NCBI GenBank assembly: GCA_905182305.1
Contig: CAJJBB010000001.1
Location: 103,326 to 167,325, forward strand
Source: Flavobacteria bacterium MS024-2A
GTDB lineage: Bacteria; Bacteroidota; Bacteroidia; Flavobacteriales; Flavobacteriaceae
Length of the DNA: 64,000 nt
Direction: 5' to 3'
Numbering within the stretch: the stretch's first letter is position 1; every line of letters begins with the position of its first letter. Below, one piece after another: positions 31,119 to 41,196 of this stretch. Made by a program: the position numbers and the translations under genes. The notes under the pieces were generated by a model. That model searched no databases and had not been told where the DNA came from. It was given only the letters and a program-made list of their open reading frames with translations.

Positions 31119-31427
31119 TTAACAAACCTGGGGAGGAGGACTAAAGCTGTTAAGAAATACTGATTGATAATTTTTAGTGAGAGTATGTATTAATATTTGA
31201 CATGAATCAATTTTTGCGTGATTAAGATAAATAGATTCTTCAAAAATTTTTTTTTCAGTCTCTTTTTCCTCTGATTCATGATCACCCTCTAGATTAACTA
31301 TGGTAATAGAACTTTCAATTAAATCATTACCTAATAGAGTTAATGATGGCAATAAAATGCCAAGACTAATATGAAATAATAATAAGTAAAATAAAGATTT
31401 AAACACTTTGATGTATTTGTTATACAA
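31119..31427 (-). CDS. Small single-pass or secreted protein upstream of SulP, unknown
   Basis: The 102-residue ORF has a hydrophobic N-terminal segment (LFYLLLFHISLGILLPSLTLL, about 12-32), an acidic linker (EGDHESEEKETEKK) and the C-terminal SPPPQVC. I do not recognise a family. It lies 62 nt upstream of the SulP gene on the same strand and could be co-transcribed. Base use matches the neighbours, so it is likely real. Confidence 0.5.
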   Translation of the reverse strand: MYNKYIKVFKSLFYLLLFHISLGILLPSLTLLGNDLIESSITIVNLEGDHESEEKETEKKIFEESIYLNHAKIDSCQILIHTLTKNYQSVFLNSFSPPPQVC

Positions 31428-31525
31428 TGATACTTATGATTTTTCAATATTAAAAGAAAATTACTTGAATTCAAAAACTTTACTGAAAGAAACCTTAAAT
31501 TTGTTATTCGCATTAATTTTATAGG

Positions 31526-33457
31526 ATGACAGACAAGTTAAAGAAGTCTTTATTACAGTATAAAGCTCCTGGTATTTTTGAAGAAACACGGTATGAAAAA
31601 TTACATAATGTAATTGTAAAATCTTCCACAGAAGGTTCAAAATTAATAGCCAATAGTATTGCACTATTAATAAAAGAAAAACAAGACCAAAATCAAATGT
31701 GTGTTTTAGGCCTTGCAACTGGATCAAGCCCCCTAAGTGTATATAGAGAATTGGTTAGGTTACATAAGGAAGAAAATCTTAGTTTTGAAAACGTTATCTC
31801 TTTCAATTTAGACGAATATTATCCATTGGTTAAAGAAGATGTTCAGAGTTATCATTATTTCATGCACTCAAATTTATTCGATCATGTCAATATAAAACCT
31901 GAAAATATAAATATTCCAAGCGGAGAAGTTTCTCCTGAAAAACTTAGAAAATCATGTATTTCTTATGAGAATAAAATAAAATCTGCAGGAGGTATTGATC
32001 TACAAATTTTAGGAATAGGAACTAATGGACATATTGGATTTAACGAGCCTGGTTCCCATTTAAACTCAGAAACACGTACCATAACACTTGATCATCTTAC
32101 GCGTTTTGATGCAGCTCCTGCTTTTCAGGGGATTGAAAATGTACCTAGAAAAGCAGTTACTATGGGTATTCAAACCATTTTAAATTCAAAGAGAGTCCTT
32201 TTAATGGCCTGGGGATCTTATAAAGCCGAGATTATACAAAAGGCTATTGAAGGAGAGATATCTTGCTTTATACCTACAACATACTTACAACACCACAAAA
32301 ATACCACTTTAGTTATTGATAATGAGGCTGCTTCTGAACTTACTCGAATCAAAACCCCATGGTTGGTAACTTCGTGTGAATGGAACGAGGCGAATCGCTC
32401 CAAAGCAATTTTATGGCTTTGCGAAACAACAAAGAAGTCTATTTTAAAATTAACAGATGAAGATTATAATCAACATGGGATGTCGGATTTATTGGCTCAA
32501 CATGGTTCGGCATATGATCTGAATATTGAAATGTTTAATAAATTACAACGTTCCATTTCAGGTTGGCCTGGCGGAAAGCCCAATGCCGATGATAAATACA
32601 GACCTGAACGAGCACAACCAGCTTCTAAAAAGGTTATTATTTTTAGTCCACACCCCGATGATGATGTAATCTCAATGGGAGGAACCTTTGACCGTTTAGT
32701 GTCTCAAGGTCACGAGGTTCATATTGTTTATCAAACGTCAGGGAATATCGCAGTTTCTGATCAAAATGCTTTAAAATATCTTGAGGTTACTTCTGATTTT
32801 ATAAGCTCAAAAGAGAATGAATCCATAGGAAAATTAATTAAGGCTTTTGAAGTGATAAATCCACAGAAACCTGCACCTAGATCCATTTGTGATTTGAAAG
32901 GGAGTATTAGAAAAAGAGAATCTTTGGGCGCTACAAGGTATATGGGAATTCCAGATTCACAAGTTCATTTTATGAATCTTCCATTTTATGAAACAGGCAT
33001 GATTGCTAAAAATCCTGTTTCAAAGTTAGATATTGATCTTACAGTAGCTTTAATTGAAAAAATAAAGCCCCATCAAATTTATGCTGCTGGAGATTTAGCA
33101 GATCCTCATGGGACCCACCGGGTGTGTTTAGATATAGTTTTTGAATCACTTAAAATTCTTAAACCTAAAAAATTTATGGATGATTGCTGGGTATGGTTAT
33201 ATAGAGGTGCTTGGCATGAGTGGGATATTCATGAAATTGAAATGGCTGTTCCGATGAGTCCAGATCAGGTTTTACGAAAACGAAAAGCTATTTTTTATCA
33301 TCAATCTCAAAAAGATGGGGTTATGTTTCAAGGAAATGATCACAGAGAGTTTTGGATTCGTGCCGAAGAAAGAAATACTGCAACTGCCAAAAAATATCAA
33401 GCATTGGGGTTAGCAGAATATGCAGCAATAGAGGCCTTCAGGCGATATTTTTACTAG
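31526..33457 (+). CDS. nagB: Glucosamine-6-phosphate deaminase fused to PIG-L/LmbE-type deacetylase domain
   Basis: A 643-residue two-domain protein. The N-terminal part (about 20-285) is a NagB isomerase-deaminase: GLATGSSPLSVYREL, ISFNLDEYYPL, LQILGIGTNGHIGFNEPGS. It converts GlcN-6-P to fructose-6-P and ammonia. The C-terminal part (about 365-640) is an LmbE/PIG-L metal-dependent N-deacetylase fold with the zinc motif SPHPDDDVISMGG and a later DPHGTHRVCLD. The fusion is common in Bacteroidota and may join GlcNAc-derivative deacetylation to deamination. It converges with the next gene (4-nt overlap). Confidence 0.88.
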   Translation: MTDKLKKSLLQYKAPGIFEETRYEKLHNVIVKSSTEGSKLIANSIALLIKEKQDQNQMCVLGLATGSSPLSVYRELVRLHKEENLSFENVISFNLDEYYPLVKEDVQSYHYFMHSNLFDHVNIKPENINIPSGEVSPEKLRKSCISYENKIKSAGGIDLQILGIGTNGHIGFNEPGSHLNSETRTITLDHLTRFDAAPAFQGIENVPRKAVTMGIQTILNSKRVLLMAWGSYKAEIIQKAIEGEISCFIPTTYLQHHKNTTLVIDNEAASELTRIKTPWLVTSCEWNEANRSKAILWLCETTKKSILKLTDEDYNQHGMSDLLAQHGSAYDLNIEMFNKLQRSISGWPGGKPNADDKYRPERAQPASKKVIIFSPHPDDDVISMGGTFDRLVSQGHEVHIVYQTSGNIAVSDQNALKYLEVTSDFISSKENESIGKLIKAFEVINPQKPAPRSICDLKGSIRKRESLGATRYMGIPDSQVHFMNLPFYETGMIAKNPVSKLDIDLTVALIEKIKPHQIYAAGDLADPHGTHRVCLDIVFESLKILKPKKFMDDCWVWLYRGAWHEWDIHEIEMAVPMSPDQVLRKRKAIFYHQSQKDGVMFQGNDHREFWIRAEERNTATAKKYQALGLAEYAAIEAFRRYFY

Positions 33458-34197
33458 TTAAAAGAAGTAATTTCATACTTATAAGCAGCTCTTAAATATT
33501 TAATTTTTCCTAGAGAATCAACAAAATAACTCTTACGAGTTTTATTCAAAAAAAGGCCTGTTTTATTTTCAACACTTTCATTGATGATAAGACTTATTCT
33601 TCCATCATGGTTTACTTGTGTTGCCTCTAACATAAAATTTTCTTCATTAAAATAGTAATGCCAAATGTCAGCAGTTGGGTCGTAGGGATATGATACTTTT
33701 AGACTATGTACAGAAATACTATCTAAAAGAGTTACTAAGCCAATATACTCTAGCCTTGCGTTAGAATCTACTAATTTATAGGGTTGCCAAAACACATACA
33801 GAGCTCCTTTAGTATTATCATATGCTTGAGCTACTTCTTGAGAATCCAAAACCATTTGGTCATTTTTAAAGAGTTCAATTTTTTCCTCTTGGAGGAGTGC
33901 AACATAATGATCGTCAACATTAACCCATTCCATTTTTGTAGAGGAAGGATTCCAGGTATGTTTTATTTTTTGATTAATTTCATTTTCCAACTTTCCAATA
34001 GAATCATAAAGTTCTATATTTTTCAAATAACTAATTTCAGATACCTTGCTCCACGCTTTTTTTCCACCATGGGCCACCAAACTTTTTTCCAGAAGATTTG
34101 AAGCATTAATTTTTTGGGCGCAAGAATGATTTAAAAGAAAAATACAAGATAATCCTATGAATTTGGCTGAAAAAAGAAAAAAGGACAAACGATTCAA
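33454..34197 (-). CDS. Secreted protein resembling DUF6503
   Basis: The 247-residue protein has an N-terminal signal with a lipobox-like SCIFLLNHSCAQK. It continues with LLEKSLVAHGGKKAWSKVSE and beta-rich segments (IWHYYFNEENFMLEATQVNH). The AHGG..W opening followed by alternating strands resembles the outer-membrane LolA-like/DUF6503 group and the paralog at 28471. The function is unknown. It overlaps the nagB-LmbE stop by 4 nt in convergent orientation and is divergent from the M20 gene by 33 nt. Confidence 0.65.
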   Translation of the reverse strand: MNRLSFFLFSAKFIGLSCIFLLNHSCAQKINASNLLEKSLVAHGGKKAWSKVSEISYLKNIELYDSIGKLENEINQKIKHTWNPSSTKMEWVNVDDHYVALLQEEKIELFKNDQMVLDSQEVAQAYDNTKGALYVFWQPYKLVDSNARLEYIGLVTLLDSISVHSLKVSYPYDPTADIWHYYFNEENFMLEATQVNHDGRISLIINESVENKTGLFLNKTRKSYFVDSLGKIKYLRAAYKYEITSFN

Positions 34198-34230
34198 TTT
34201 ATTTGTATTTTAGGTTAAAAATAACATTCT

Positions 34231-35829
34231 ATGTTACAATATACTGCTTCATTATTTAAAATTATTTTGCTAGGAACCTTCTTGTTTATAACCCCAGCTC
34301 TTGCACAACAAAAATTTTCTACTCGACAAATTCAAAAGTTAAAAAAAGAAACACTTGAAAAAGTAGAAGCTCAACACAAGAACACCCAGGTGATGATCGA
34401 TAAAGTTTTTAGCTTTGCGGAATTGGGCTTTCAGGAGTATGAGTCTTCAGCATATTTAACGGCTGTTTTAGAAAATGCAGGGTTTTCTATAGAACGAGGT
34501 ATTTCTGGAATACCAACTGCATGGATGGCAAGATGGACCAATGGTGAAGGCCCTGTAATTGCATTAGGAAGTGATATTGATTGCATTCCTAAAGCATCAC
34601 AATACCCCGGAGTGGCCTATCATAAGCCTATGGTAGAGGGAGCCCCAGGCCACGGTGAAGGGCACAACTCTGGAATTCCAGTAATTGTCACAGCAGCACT
34701 AACCGTTCAAGAACAAATGAAAAACAATAATATGGGCGGTACTTTAGTTGTGTGGCCTGGAATTGCCGAAGAGCTTGTTGCTTCAAAAGCATGGTATGTG
34801 CGCGATGGATATTTTGATAAAATTGATTTATGTATTTTCACACATGTTAGCAGTAATTTGTCAGTTTCATATGGTCAAGCAAATGGTACCGGGTTAATTT
34901 CTCTTGAATATACTTTTGAAGGAGAGGCTGCACATTCTGCAGGATCGCCTTGGCGAGGAAGAAGTGCTTTGGATGCAGCCGAGTTAATGAATGTTGGTTG
35001 GAATTATAAACGAGAGCATCTACATCCATTAAAGCGCTCACATTCTATTTTTACCGATGCAGGAGACCAACCTAATGTAGTTCCTTCCAAAGCATCTATA
35101 TGGTATTATTTAAGAGATATTACCTATGATGGAATTATGAAAATGTATAATGATGCGAATAATATTGCAGCAGGTGCAGCTTTAATGACTGACACCAAAG
35201 TTACTTCACGCGTATTGGGAACTGCTTGGCCCAGACACTTTAACAAGGTAATTGCAGAAACAATGGATGTAAATATTCAGAATGTTGGGATGCCTTCTTG
35301 GTCCGAAGCCGATCAAAAACTAGCTAAAGCTGTTCAAAAAGAAGTGAATTCAAAAAATGAAAAAGGTTTATCAACAATGCTTTCAGGACTAGGAAAACCC
35401 TCAGAAAATCCAAGAAGTGGTGGGTCAGACGATATAGGTGACATTTCATGGACTATTCCAACAGTTACCCTTAGGTTTCCATCAAACATTCCTGGCCTAC
35501 AAGGTCATCATTGGTCTAATGCTATAGCAATGGCAACACCGATTGCTCATAAAGGAGCGACTGCTGGGGCTAAGGTTGTAGCAACTACGGTAATTGACTT
35601 TCTTACCCAACCAAAGCTATTGGTAAGTGCTAAAGATTATTTTCAAAATATTCAGAGTAAAGAGACTAAATATAAACCCATGATTTCTGAAAAAGATTCC
35701 CCACCAATTTATTTAAACGAGACTATCATGAACCAGTTTAGACCACAATTAGAAAAGTTCTATTTTGATGAAACAAAATATGACACTTATTTGGAGCAGC
35801 TTAACATTCAGTACCCTACCCTTAAGTAA
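34231..35829 (+). CDS. Secreted M20-family amidohydrolase (AbgB-like)
   Basis: This 532-residue protein has a signal peptide (LLGTFLFITPALAQQ). The M20D metallopeptidase/amidohydrolase fold is marked by GSDIDCIPKASQYPGV, GHGEGHNSGIPVI (metal His and Asp region) and GIAEELVASKAWYVRDG with the Glu-Glu pair. The central dimerisation domain carries FEGEAAHSAGSPWRGRSALDA. Its closest named relatives are p-aminobenzoyl-glutamate hydrolase subunit B and related amidases; the substrate is uncertain. The next gene starts 6 nt downstream. Confidence 0.83.
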   Translation: MLQYTASLFKIILLGTFLFITPALAQQKFSTRQIQKLKKETLEKVEAQHKNTQVMIDKVFSFAELGFQEYESSAYLTAVLENAGFSIERGISGIPTAWMARWTNGEGPVIALGSDIDCIPKASQYPGVAYHKPMVEGAPGHGEGHNSGIPVIVTAALTVQEQMKNNNMGGTLVVWPGIAEELVASKAWYVRDGYFDKIDLCIFTHVSSNLSVSYGQANGTGLISLEYTFEGEAAHSAGSPWRGRSALDAAELMNVGWNYKREHLHPLKRSHSIFTDAGDQPNVVPSKASIWYYLRDITYDGIMKMYNDANNIAAGAALMTDTKVTSRVLGTAWPRHFNKVIAETMDVNIQNVGMPSWSEADQKLAKAVQKEVNSKNEKGLSTMLSGLGKPSENPRSGGSDDIGDISWTIPTVTLRFPSNIPGLQGHHWSNAIAMATPIAHKGATAGAKVVATTVIDFLTQPKLLVSAKDYFQNIQSKETKYKPMISEKDSPPIYLNETIMNQFRPQLEKFYFDETKYDTYLEQLNIQYPTLK

Positions 35830-35835
35830 ATAAAT

Positions 35836-36279
35836 ATGCGATGGATTTATAGTGGTGTTTTATTTTTTTTCTCAGCTTTTATATTTGCGCAGCAGTCAGT
35901 CTCTAAAAATGATTCCATAAGTATTGTTACAAAGTTATTTAAACAACAAGATGACTGGAATACAGGAGACCTTGATGCTTTTATGGAAGCTTATTTAAAC
36001 ACAGAAAATCTTGTTTTTTCTGGTTCTTCTGGGCCTATCTATGGTTGGAAAGCCACAAGAGACCGCTATAAGAAAAGTTATTCAACGCGACAATTAATGG
36101 GAACATTGGATTTTGAAATCTTAAACATTATTTCTTTAAGTGATTCTGTAGCTCAACTTCAAGGGTCTTTTTATCTAAAAAGAAATATGGAAGACAGTAG
36201 AGGCTTTTTTACATTAACATGGCTTAAGATTAAAGATCAATGGTTTATTATTTCAGACCATACTTCTGCCTCACACTAA
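35836..36279 (+). CDS. Secreted NTF2/SnoaL-like protein (DUF4440 type)
   Basis: A 147-residue protein with a signal peptide (MRWIYSGVLFFFSAFIFAQQ) and a cone-shaped NTF2 fold: LFKQQDDWNTGDLDAFMEAY, WKATRDRYKKSY and TLTWLKIKDQWFIISDHTS. These DUF4440-type domains are usually of unknown function or bind small ligands. It lies 6 nt after the M20 amidohydrolase, so the two are an operon. Confidence 0.8.
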   Translation: MRWIYSGVLFFFSAFIFAQQSVSKNDSISIVTKLFKQQDDWNTGDLDAFMEAYLNTENLVFSGSSGPIYGWKATRDRYKKSYSTRQLMGTLDFEILNIISLSDSVAQLQGSFYLKRNMEDSRGFFTLTWLKIKDQWFIISDHTSASH

Positions 36280-36564
36280 AGAAAATGGAAAAAAAAGGTT
36301 TTTTTTTAGGCCTTTTAGCGTTTATATTATTAACGAATCATTATGATTTACAGATGTAACTTTTCAGGAGAATAGCTGTCTTAATAATAAGCCTAGTTTA
36401 TTATTTTGTTTATGTTTAATACTTAACCCTTTTGAAAGTTCAAAAGGGTTTTGTTATATATCACATAAAATCATTTTTCAATACCTTAAATTTATTAATA
36501 AATTACTTCTTTTATAATCTTTCCTATACTCCTGATAATTATCTTAGCAAAAAATATTATTAAA
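36280..36564. other. Intergenic region, 285 nt
   Basis: No convincing gene is seen; a 24-codon ORF near 36285 (ATGGAAAAAAAAGG) is too short and lacks support. The only structured element is the hairpin terminator listed separately. Confidence 0.5.
36425..36453 (+). terminator. Rho-independent terminator
   Basis: AACCCTTTTGAA pairs perfectly with TTCAAAAGGGTT, followed by TTG and T-rich sequence. It lies 145 nt after the NTF2-like gene and probably ends the M20/NTF2 transcript. Confidence 0.75.
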
Positions 36565-37413
36565 ATGAGATATTTATTGATAATAATTTTTGTGATACAA
36601 TTAAATGCTCAAGAGGGGGAATACGTTTCTATTGAAAACTTCATGTACCGACACGAGTTAATGAAATCAAACATTAATGATGTCTTAGTAACTCCAGTTG
36701 ACCGTTTTTTAAACAATCGCATTATGTTTTTTATTGAAGAACAATTCAAAGGTAAGATTGAATCTTCTCGAAATGTAATTTGGGAATCTTATTCTACAAC
36801 CATTAATCCAACATTAAGGTCTCATAGTATAACATTTACCGTTAGGGTCTATATTAATAAGAACAAAGAATTTAGATATATAGAAATTGATTACCTCCCC
36901 TCTTCTGACGAAATATCCACAAGATATAAATGGAGCACGGAATTTAAAAGTTTTGTATTAAAAGAAGACGAAATTAATATTCAAAAATTTCAACCGGATC
37001 TTGTTGCTTTAAGAATAAAAAACCAACCTCAAAAAGCAACTCTTGATCAACTTATCATTGAACATAAATCATTTTCAGATGGAATGCTTCAGAACACTAT
37101 ATATTTCAATAGGAGTAGACAGGATGAACTAATGTTTATATATGCTGAAATTGGTACTTTCATAAAAAATGGTTACCCAAAATCAGATTTCATTATGAAT
37201 ATAGTTTGGGATTCATACTATACCTTTGTTAGTAATTATGATGTTTATCATTATCACACATTTGTAGTTCAAATGCAAATGAATGATTTAGATAGGCCAA
37301 GATTCTTAGAAGTATATTATAATCCTTCTACAAAAAAAATTACAAGTGATTTTAAATGGAATGAAAAAGCTCAAGAATATCTCAGAATAACTAAAATACC
37401 TCAGAATAACTAA
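36565..37413 (+). CDS. Secreted protein with two copies of an undescribed domain
   Basis: The 282-residue protein has a signal peptide (MRYLLIIIFVIQLNAQ). It holds two diverged copies of one module. The first copy (about 20-133) has RNVIWESYSTTI, FTVRVYINKNKEFRYIEIDY and STRYKWSTEF. The second (about 160-275) has MNIVWDSYYTFV, FVVQMQMNDLDRPRFLEVYY and TSDFKWNEKA. A single copy forms the protein at 42746..43201. I do not recognise a family; the W[DE]SY, hydrophobic beta strands and [FY]KW define it. It stands alone, without an operon partner. Confidence 0.7.
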   Translation: MRYLLIIIFVIQLNAQEGEYVSIENFMYRHELMKSNINDVLVTPVDRFLNNRIMFFIEEQFKGKIESSRNVIWESYSTTINPTLRSHSITFTVRVYINKNKEFRYIEIDYLPSSDEISTRYKWSTEFKSFVLKEDEINIQKFQPDLVALRIKNQPQKATLDQLIIEHKSFSDGMLQNTIYFNRSRQDELMFIYAEIGTFIKNGYPKSDFIMNIVWDSYYTFVSNYDVYHYHTFVVQMQMNDLDRPRFLEVYYNPSTKKITSDFKWNEKAQEYLRITKIPQNN

Positions 37414-37516
37414 ACAAGAATTCTTTAATAAAGAATATTAAATCATAGAGAAGATCTCTTCATTGAGTTTTCACAAAAAACAGGGTGTTAAAATACTATA
37501 ATGGGAATAACTTTTG

Positions 37517-38200
37517 TTAAGGAACGATAAAGTCAAAATAAGTATCTGGGTAAGGCTCGTTTTTTAGACTAAAATGCCACCATTCTTTATCGTAAGGCAA
37601 AAATTCATGAGCAATCATTAGTTCACGCAGAAGTCTCCGATTTTCTTTTTGGATCATTGATATCGCCACATACCCGTATCCTGAGCTTACTCCAAATAAA
37701 TCCCAAACACTTCCCATATCAACTTCTTTTCCTTTTTCAGGACCTGATTCATAAAGTAGTGTTACGTCAACGGTACTGCCTCTTGTATGTCCGCTCTTTG
37801 AAGCAATATATCCCAAATCAAAAAGGGTGTTCTTTTTCAAATTCGGGTAGTATTTGTTTTTCATGATGGTATCACTGGGTTGATCTGACCATTTCATGAA
37901 ATAATTGACAGCTTTTTGTGGCCGGTATGCATCAAAAATTTTCAATCCAAGACCAAGCTTATTAAGTTCCTTCTGCACTTTTTTTAGGGCATTTGCTGTC
38001 GCAATTGTTATTACTGCTTGTCTTGACTCATAACCTGGTATAGACCTTCCAGTGAAATTATTATTAGTACCATAGCGCATTTCAATTACAATAGAAGGAA
38101 CTAATTCCTTAATTAACACAAAATTTTCAGGTAGCTCTTGAGCTAATATAAATGGGGATGTGATTCCCAAAAGGCATAAAAGTTTAAAATTGAATGGCAT
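37517..38200 (-). CDS. ddpX: D-alanyl-D-alanine dipeptidase (VanX/DdpX, M15D)
   Basis: This 227-residue protein has a signal peptide. VEMRYG-like IVIEMRYGTNNNFTGR, FDAYRPQKAV, the zinc motif SGHTRGSTVDVTLL (SxHxxGxxxD) and EWWHFSL carry the catalytic Glu and third zinc His of the M15 family. It cleaves D-Ala-D-Ala, probably for peptidoglycan turnover, since no vanHA genes are present. Its start overlaps the end of the upstream serine hydrolase gene by 17 nt. Confidence 0.92.
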   Translation of the reverse strand: MPFNFKLLCLLGITSPFILAQELPENFVLIKELVPSIVIEMRYGTNNNFTGRSIPGYESRQAVITIATANALKKVQKELNKLGLGLKIFDAYRPQKAVNYFMKWSDQPSDTIMKNKYYPNLKKNTLFDLGYIASKSGHTRGSTVDVTLLYESGPEKGKEVDMGSVWDLFGVSSGYGYVAISMIQKENRRLLRELMIAHEFLPYDKEWWHFSLKNEPYPDTYFDFIVP

Positions 38201-39416
38201 AGTCTAATAATTTACCACGAATATCTAAGCTATATAATTTTCTTTGATTTCGTGAAGGATATACGCGGTTACTTAAGAATATTATAAAACAATTATTGGT
38301 AGGGTCAACCCATACAAAGGTACCTGTAAAGCCACTGTGGCCGTAACTAGAAGGACTTGCAAGTAGGGAAGGATAGTTACTTTCAGGGTCAATTGAAGGT
38401 TTGTCAAACCCTAATCCACGTCTGTTATTACTATTGGGATAACTTCTTTGTGTAAACTTTTTTATTGTCTCAGGTTTTAAATATTGTTTACCATTATAGT
38501 TCCCGTTTTGAAGTAACATTTGAAGTAGAGGTTTAAGTGATACTGCGTTACTAAATAAACCCGCATTTCCTGAAATACCTCCCATCATTGCTGCTGCTTC
38601 ATCATGAACCCATCCTTGAATAAGTTGTTTTCTAAAAATACTATCGTTTTCTGTTGGAACTATTTCACTTTTTGGATATTTTTTAGAAGGTAAAAAGCCA
38701 AGTCTTTCTGTTTTTAGTGGTGTGTAAAAATAAGTTTGTAAAAATTTAGAAAATGAACTTCCGCTGAGTTGTTTGATTATTTCAGGAAGTAAGAAAAACC
38801 ATAAACCTGAATATGTATACTCACCTAAATTATTCAGTTTTGTTTTTTTAATTCTTCTGTATATTTTTTTAGAATATTTTTTGTGTATGAAAAGGGAGTC
38901 ACTAATTTGAAGCGGATATTTTTTGTTTTGTTTGTAAGAAAGTGTTCTTGTTTTGAAACGCCCTCTTTTATTGAGCACTAAGTTTTGATGCGCAATGTAG
39001 GGAAGCCAACCACCGCTATGACTAAGAACCTCCCTAAAACGGCTGTTTTTTTTATTACTTCTCTTAAGAAATGGAACATAAGCTGCTACTTTTTGATCTA
39101 AACCAATATTATATAATTCATACAATTTCATAAAAGCCAAAGTGCTTGCCAGAACCTTTGTGACAGAAGCTAAATCATATAAATGATGTTTTTCAATAGG
39201 CACTATAGAATCGTAGGTTTGAAATCCATAGGTTTTATTAAGTCGAATGGTATCATTTTTGAAAATCAAAACTTGTGCACCAGGAAAGGCTTTGCTTTTT
39301 ATTCCTAGCTCAAGTAAACGATCTGTTTTGAAAACTAATGAGTCGATTTCCTGAGAAAATCCAATAAAAGAGAGAATTAAAAAGCTCAATAAAAATATAT
39401 TGAATAATTTTTTCAT
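38184..39416 (-). CDS. Serine hydrolase, class C beta-lactamase/PBP-like
   Basis: The track start (39455) precedes ATG 39416, which gives MKKLFNIFLLSFLILSFIGF, a clean signal peptide, and a 410-residue product. The catalytic SxxK is Ser84-Val-Thr-Lys87 (DLASVTKV), the second motif is YSG (YTYSGLWF) and the third is HSG (GHSGFTGTFVW), as in esterase/PBP relatives rather than true AmpC. Coupling to the DdpX dipeptidase suggests cell-wall peptide trimming. Confidence 0.87.
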   Translation of the reverse strand: MKKLFNIFLLSFLILSFIGFSQEIDSLVFKTDRLLELGIKSKAFPGAQVLIFKNDTIRLNKTYGFQTYDSIVPIEKHHLYDLASVTKVLASTLAFMKLYELYNIGLDQKVAAYVPFLKRSNKKNSRFREVLSHSGGWLPYIAHQNLVLNKRGRFKTRTLSYKQNKKYPLQISDSLFIHKKYSKKIYRRIKKTKLNNLGEYTYSGLWFFLLPEIIKQLSGSSFSKFLQTYFYTPLKTERLGFLPSKKYPKSEIVPTENDSIFRKQLIQGWVHDEAAAMMGGISGNAGLFSNAVSLKPLLQMLLQNGNYNGKQYLKPETIKKFTQRSYPNSNNRRGLGFDKPSIDPESNYPSLLASPSSYGHSGFTGTFVWVDPTNNCFIIFLSNRVYPSRNQRKLYSLDIRGKLLDYAIQF

Positions 39417-39547
39417 ACCTAGAGATAAATAATACTTGTAAAGTAAGAAAAACATTTAATTTTCATTAAAGGAACTCCTTGTAGCTTCATTTTTTTAATT
39501 TTACCGAACTAAATAATTATAATAGGACTGTTATTAAACTTCTTTAA

Positions 39548-40486
39548 ATGATTAAACCTCAAAACATTCATTTTTTAAAAATCATACTAGTGCTTTTGTT
39601 TACAAACACCTCGCTATATGCACAAGAAGAAACAACTTTAGAAGAACTTCCCTTTGATGCAGTTATTCAGTCTACCAATAGGGGTAAAAGAGTAAAGTTT
39701 TATGGTAATACTAGATTGAATTTTAATCAAGCTTATTTTTCAAATTGGATTTCTGGAGGTGAAAGCGCAATGACCGTTCTCTTTGGTTTAGAGTATAATT
39801 TAGATTATTCTTATCGTAATGGTTTGGTTTGGGATAATAAAATAATTCTTTCTTTAGGAACAACTTTTATTTCAGGGAACAAGTTTTTTAAAAAAGCAGA
39901 TGACAGATTTGAGATAAATTCTTTAGTTGGCAAACAGATAAATGAATATTGGAGTTATTCGAGTGTCTTAAATTTCAAAACCCAATTACTCCCGGGTTAC
40001 CGTTTTTATTCTGAACAAGGAGTAGATAAAAGAAATAAAGTTTCTCAGATATTGTCTCCGGCATATGTTCAATTGAGTTTAGGACTATATTATAAAAAAG
40101 CAGATAATTTTTGGTTAAACCTTTCTCCTTTATCTGCAAGAGTCTTATTAGTTTCAGGTAGTTTTACAAATGATTTACTCCCAGGAAAAACATACTTTGG
40201 GGTTGATGCAAATAAAAACGCTAAGTTTTTTTTAGGAGCTGCGGTTAGTGGTTTTTATAAAACACAAATTATGAAAAATATTTTTTGGGAAAATAAACTA
40301 AGTATTTATCTTAATTATTTGGAAAAACCTCAAAATATAGATTTTGATTGGGACACCAATATTCGCTTTAAAGTGAATGATAAAATATCAGGAAATTTCA
40401 TAATGCACCTTCTTTATGATGATGATTTAGTTGGTAAACTTCAATTAAGAGAGCTCCTTGGGTTAGGAATTAATATAGATTTATAA
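39548..40486 (+). CDS. DUF3078 outer-membrane beta-barrel protein
   Basis: The 312-residue protein has a signal peptide ending LYAQ. NFNQAYFSNWISGGESAMTV, LVWDNKIILSLGTT, a SALVNFKTQ-like SVLNFKTQLLPGYRF and LSPLSARVLLVS are the typical landmarks of DUF3078, a Bacteroidota outer-membrane family. Alternating strands and the end LLGLGINIDL support a barrel. The function is unknown. It is divergent from the serine hydrolase. Confidence 0.85.
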   Translation: MIKPQNIHFLKIILVLLFTNTSLYAQEETTLEELPFDAVIQSTNRGKRVKFYGNTRLNFNQAYFSNWISGGESAMTVLFGLEYNLDYSYRNGLVWDNKIILSLGTTFISGNKFFKKADDRFEINSLVGKQINEYWSYSSVLNFKTQLLPGYRFYSEQGVDKRNKVSQILSPAYVQLSLGLYYKKADNFWLNLSPLSARVLLVSGSFTNDLLPGKTYFGVDANKNAKFFLGAAVSGFYKTQIMKNIFWENKLSIYLNYLEKPQNIDFDWDTNIRFKVNDKISGNFIMHLLYDDDLVGKLQLRELLGLGINIDL

Positions 40487-40487
40487 A

Positions 40488-40997
40488 TTATTCTTCTCCT
40501 CTAGCTTTTTTGAGAAACCAATCATAATTATAATAGGTTACAAATATATTGTAAGCATCTCCTTGGCCTCTTGGATCAAATTCAACAACAATAGTTTTGT
40601 CTTTATCAACAAAACGTATGCATGGTAGGTTTTTCTTTACTAAGATAGGATTAGACCAATTTTCTTGAGCATAGACGGTATTGTAATTATTGTTTTCAAA
40701 GAACTTTCTGCTAATAACTAAATATTTTTCAGCCTCTTTTACGGTTAAGTTTTTTTTACTCCAAAGGTTTATACTAATCAACTTATTCTCTTCGGACACT
40801 AAAGATCTTTTTCTAACAGCATAAACTGTTCCTTTTCCAAGGGCAAGATTGGTCAGTTTTTTTTTATTTGACTTAAGTATTTTTTTTGCTTCAAAAAAAT
40901 CCATTTTAAAATAAAAATCATCAAAAAGCATTTCTTGTGCATTCACAGCTGAACAAAATAATATAAAAACAACAAAGGAGTAGTATCTCTTTTTCAT
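40488..40997 (-). CDS. Secreted protein of unknown function
   Basis: ATG 40997 gives MKKRYYSFVVFILFCSAVNAQ, a better start than the track's 41051. The mature protein of about 148 residues begins EMLFDDFYFKMDFFEAKKIL and has mixed strands (NTVYAQENWSNPILV, KTIVVEFDPRGQGDAYNIFV). I do not recognise the family. It converges with the DUF3078 gene with only 1 nt between stop codons. Confidence 0.6.
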   Translation of the reverse strand: MKKRYYSFVVFILFCSAVNAQEMLFDDFYFKMDFFEAKKILKSNKKKLTNLALGKGTVYAVRKRSLVSEENKLISINLWSKKNLTVKEAEKYLVISRKFFENNNYNTVYAQENWSNPILVKKNLPCIRFVDKDKTIVVEFDPRGQGDAYNIFVTYYNYDWFLKKARGEE

Positions 40998-41196
40998 TTC
41001 TTTTCCATCTTTTATCGTCTTGCAAAGATAAGTGAGTTTTATAAATTGCACAACTTACTCAAAAAGATGATTGATTTGTTTCTTGAAATTTCAGTCAGAA
41101 CAAAAGATTGTTTATCCTAAAGTTATTAAAGAGTAGTTGTTATTATTTTCAGTACTTTAGAATGGTATTTTATTTTTAAAAAAAGCATATTATTTC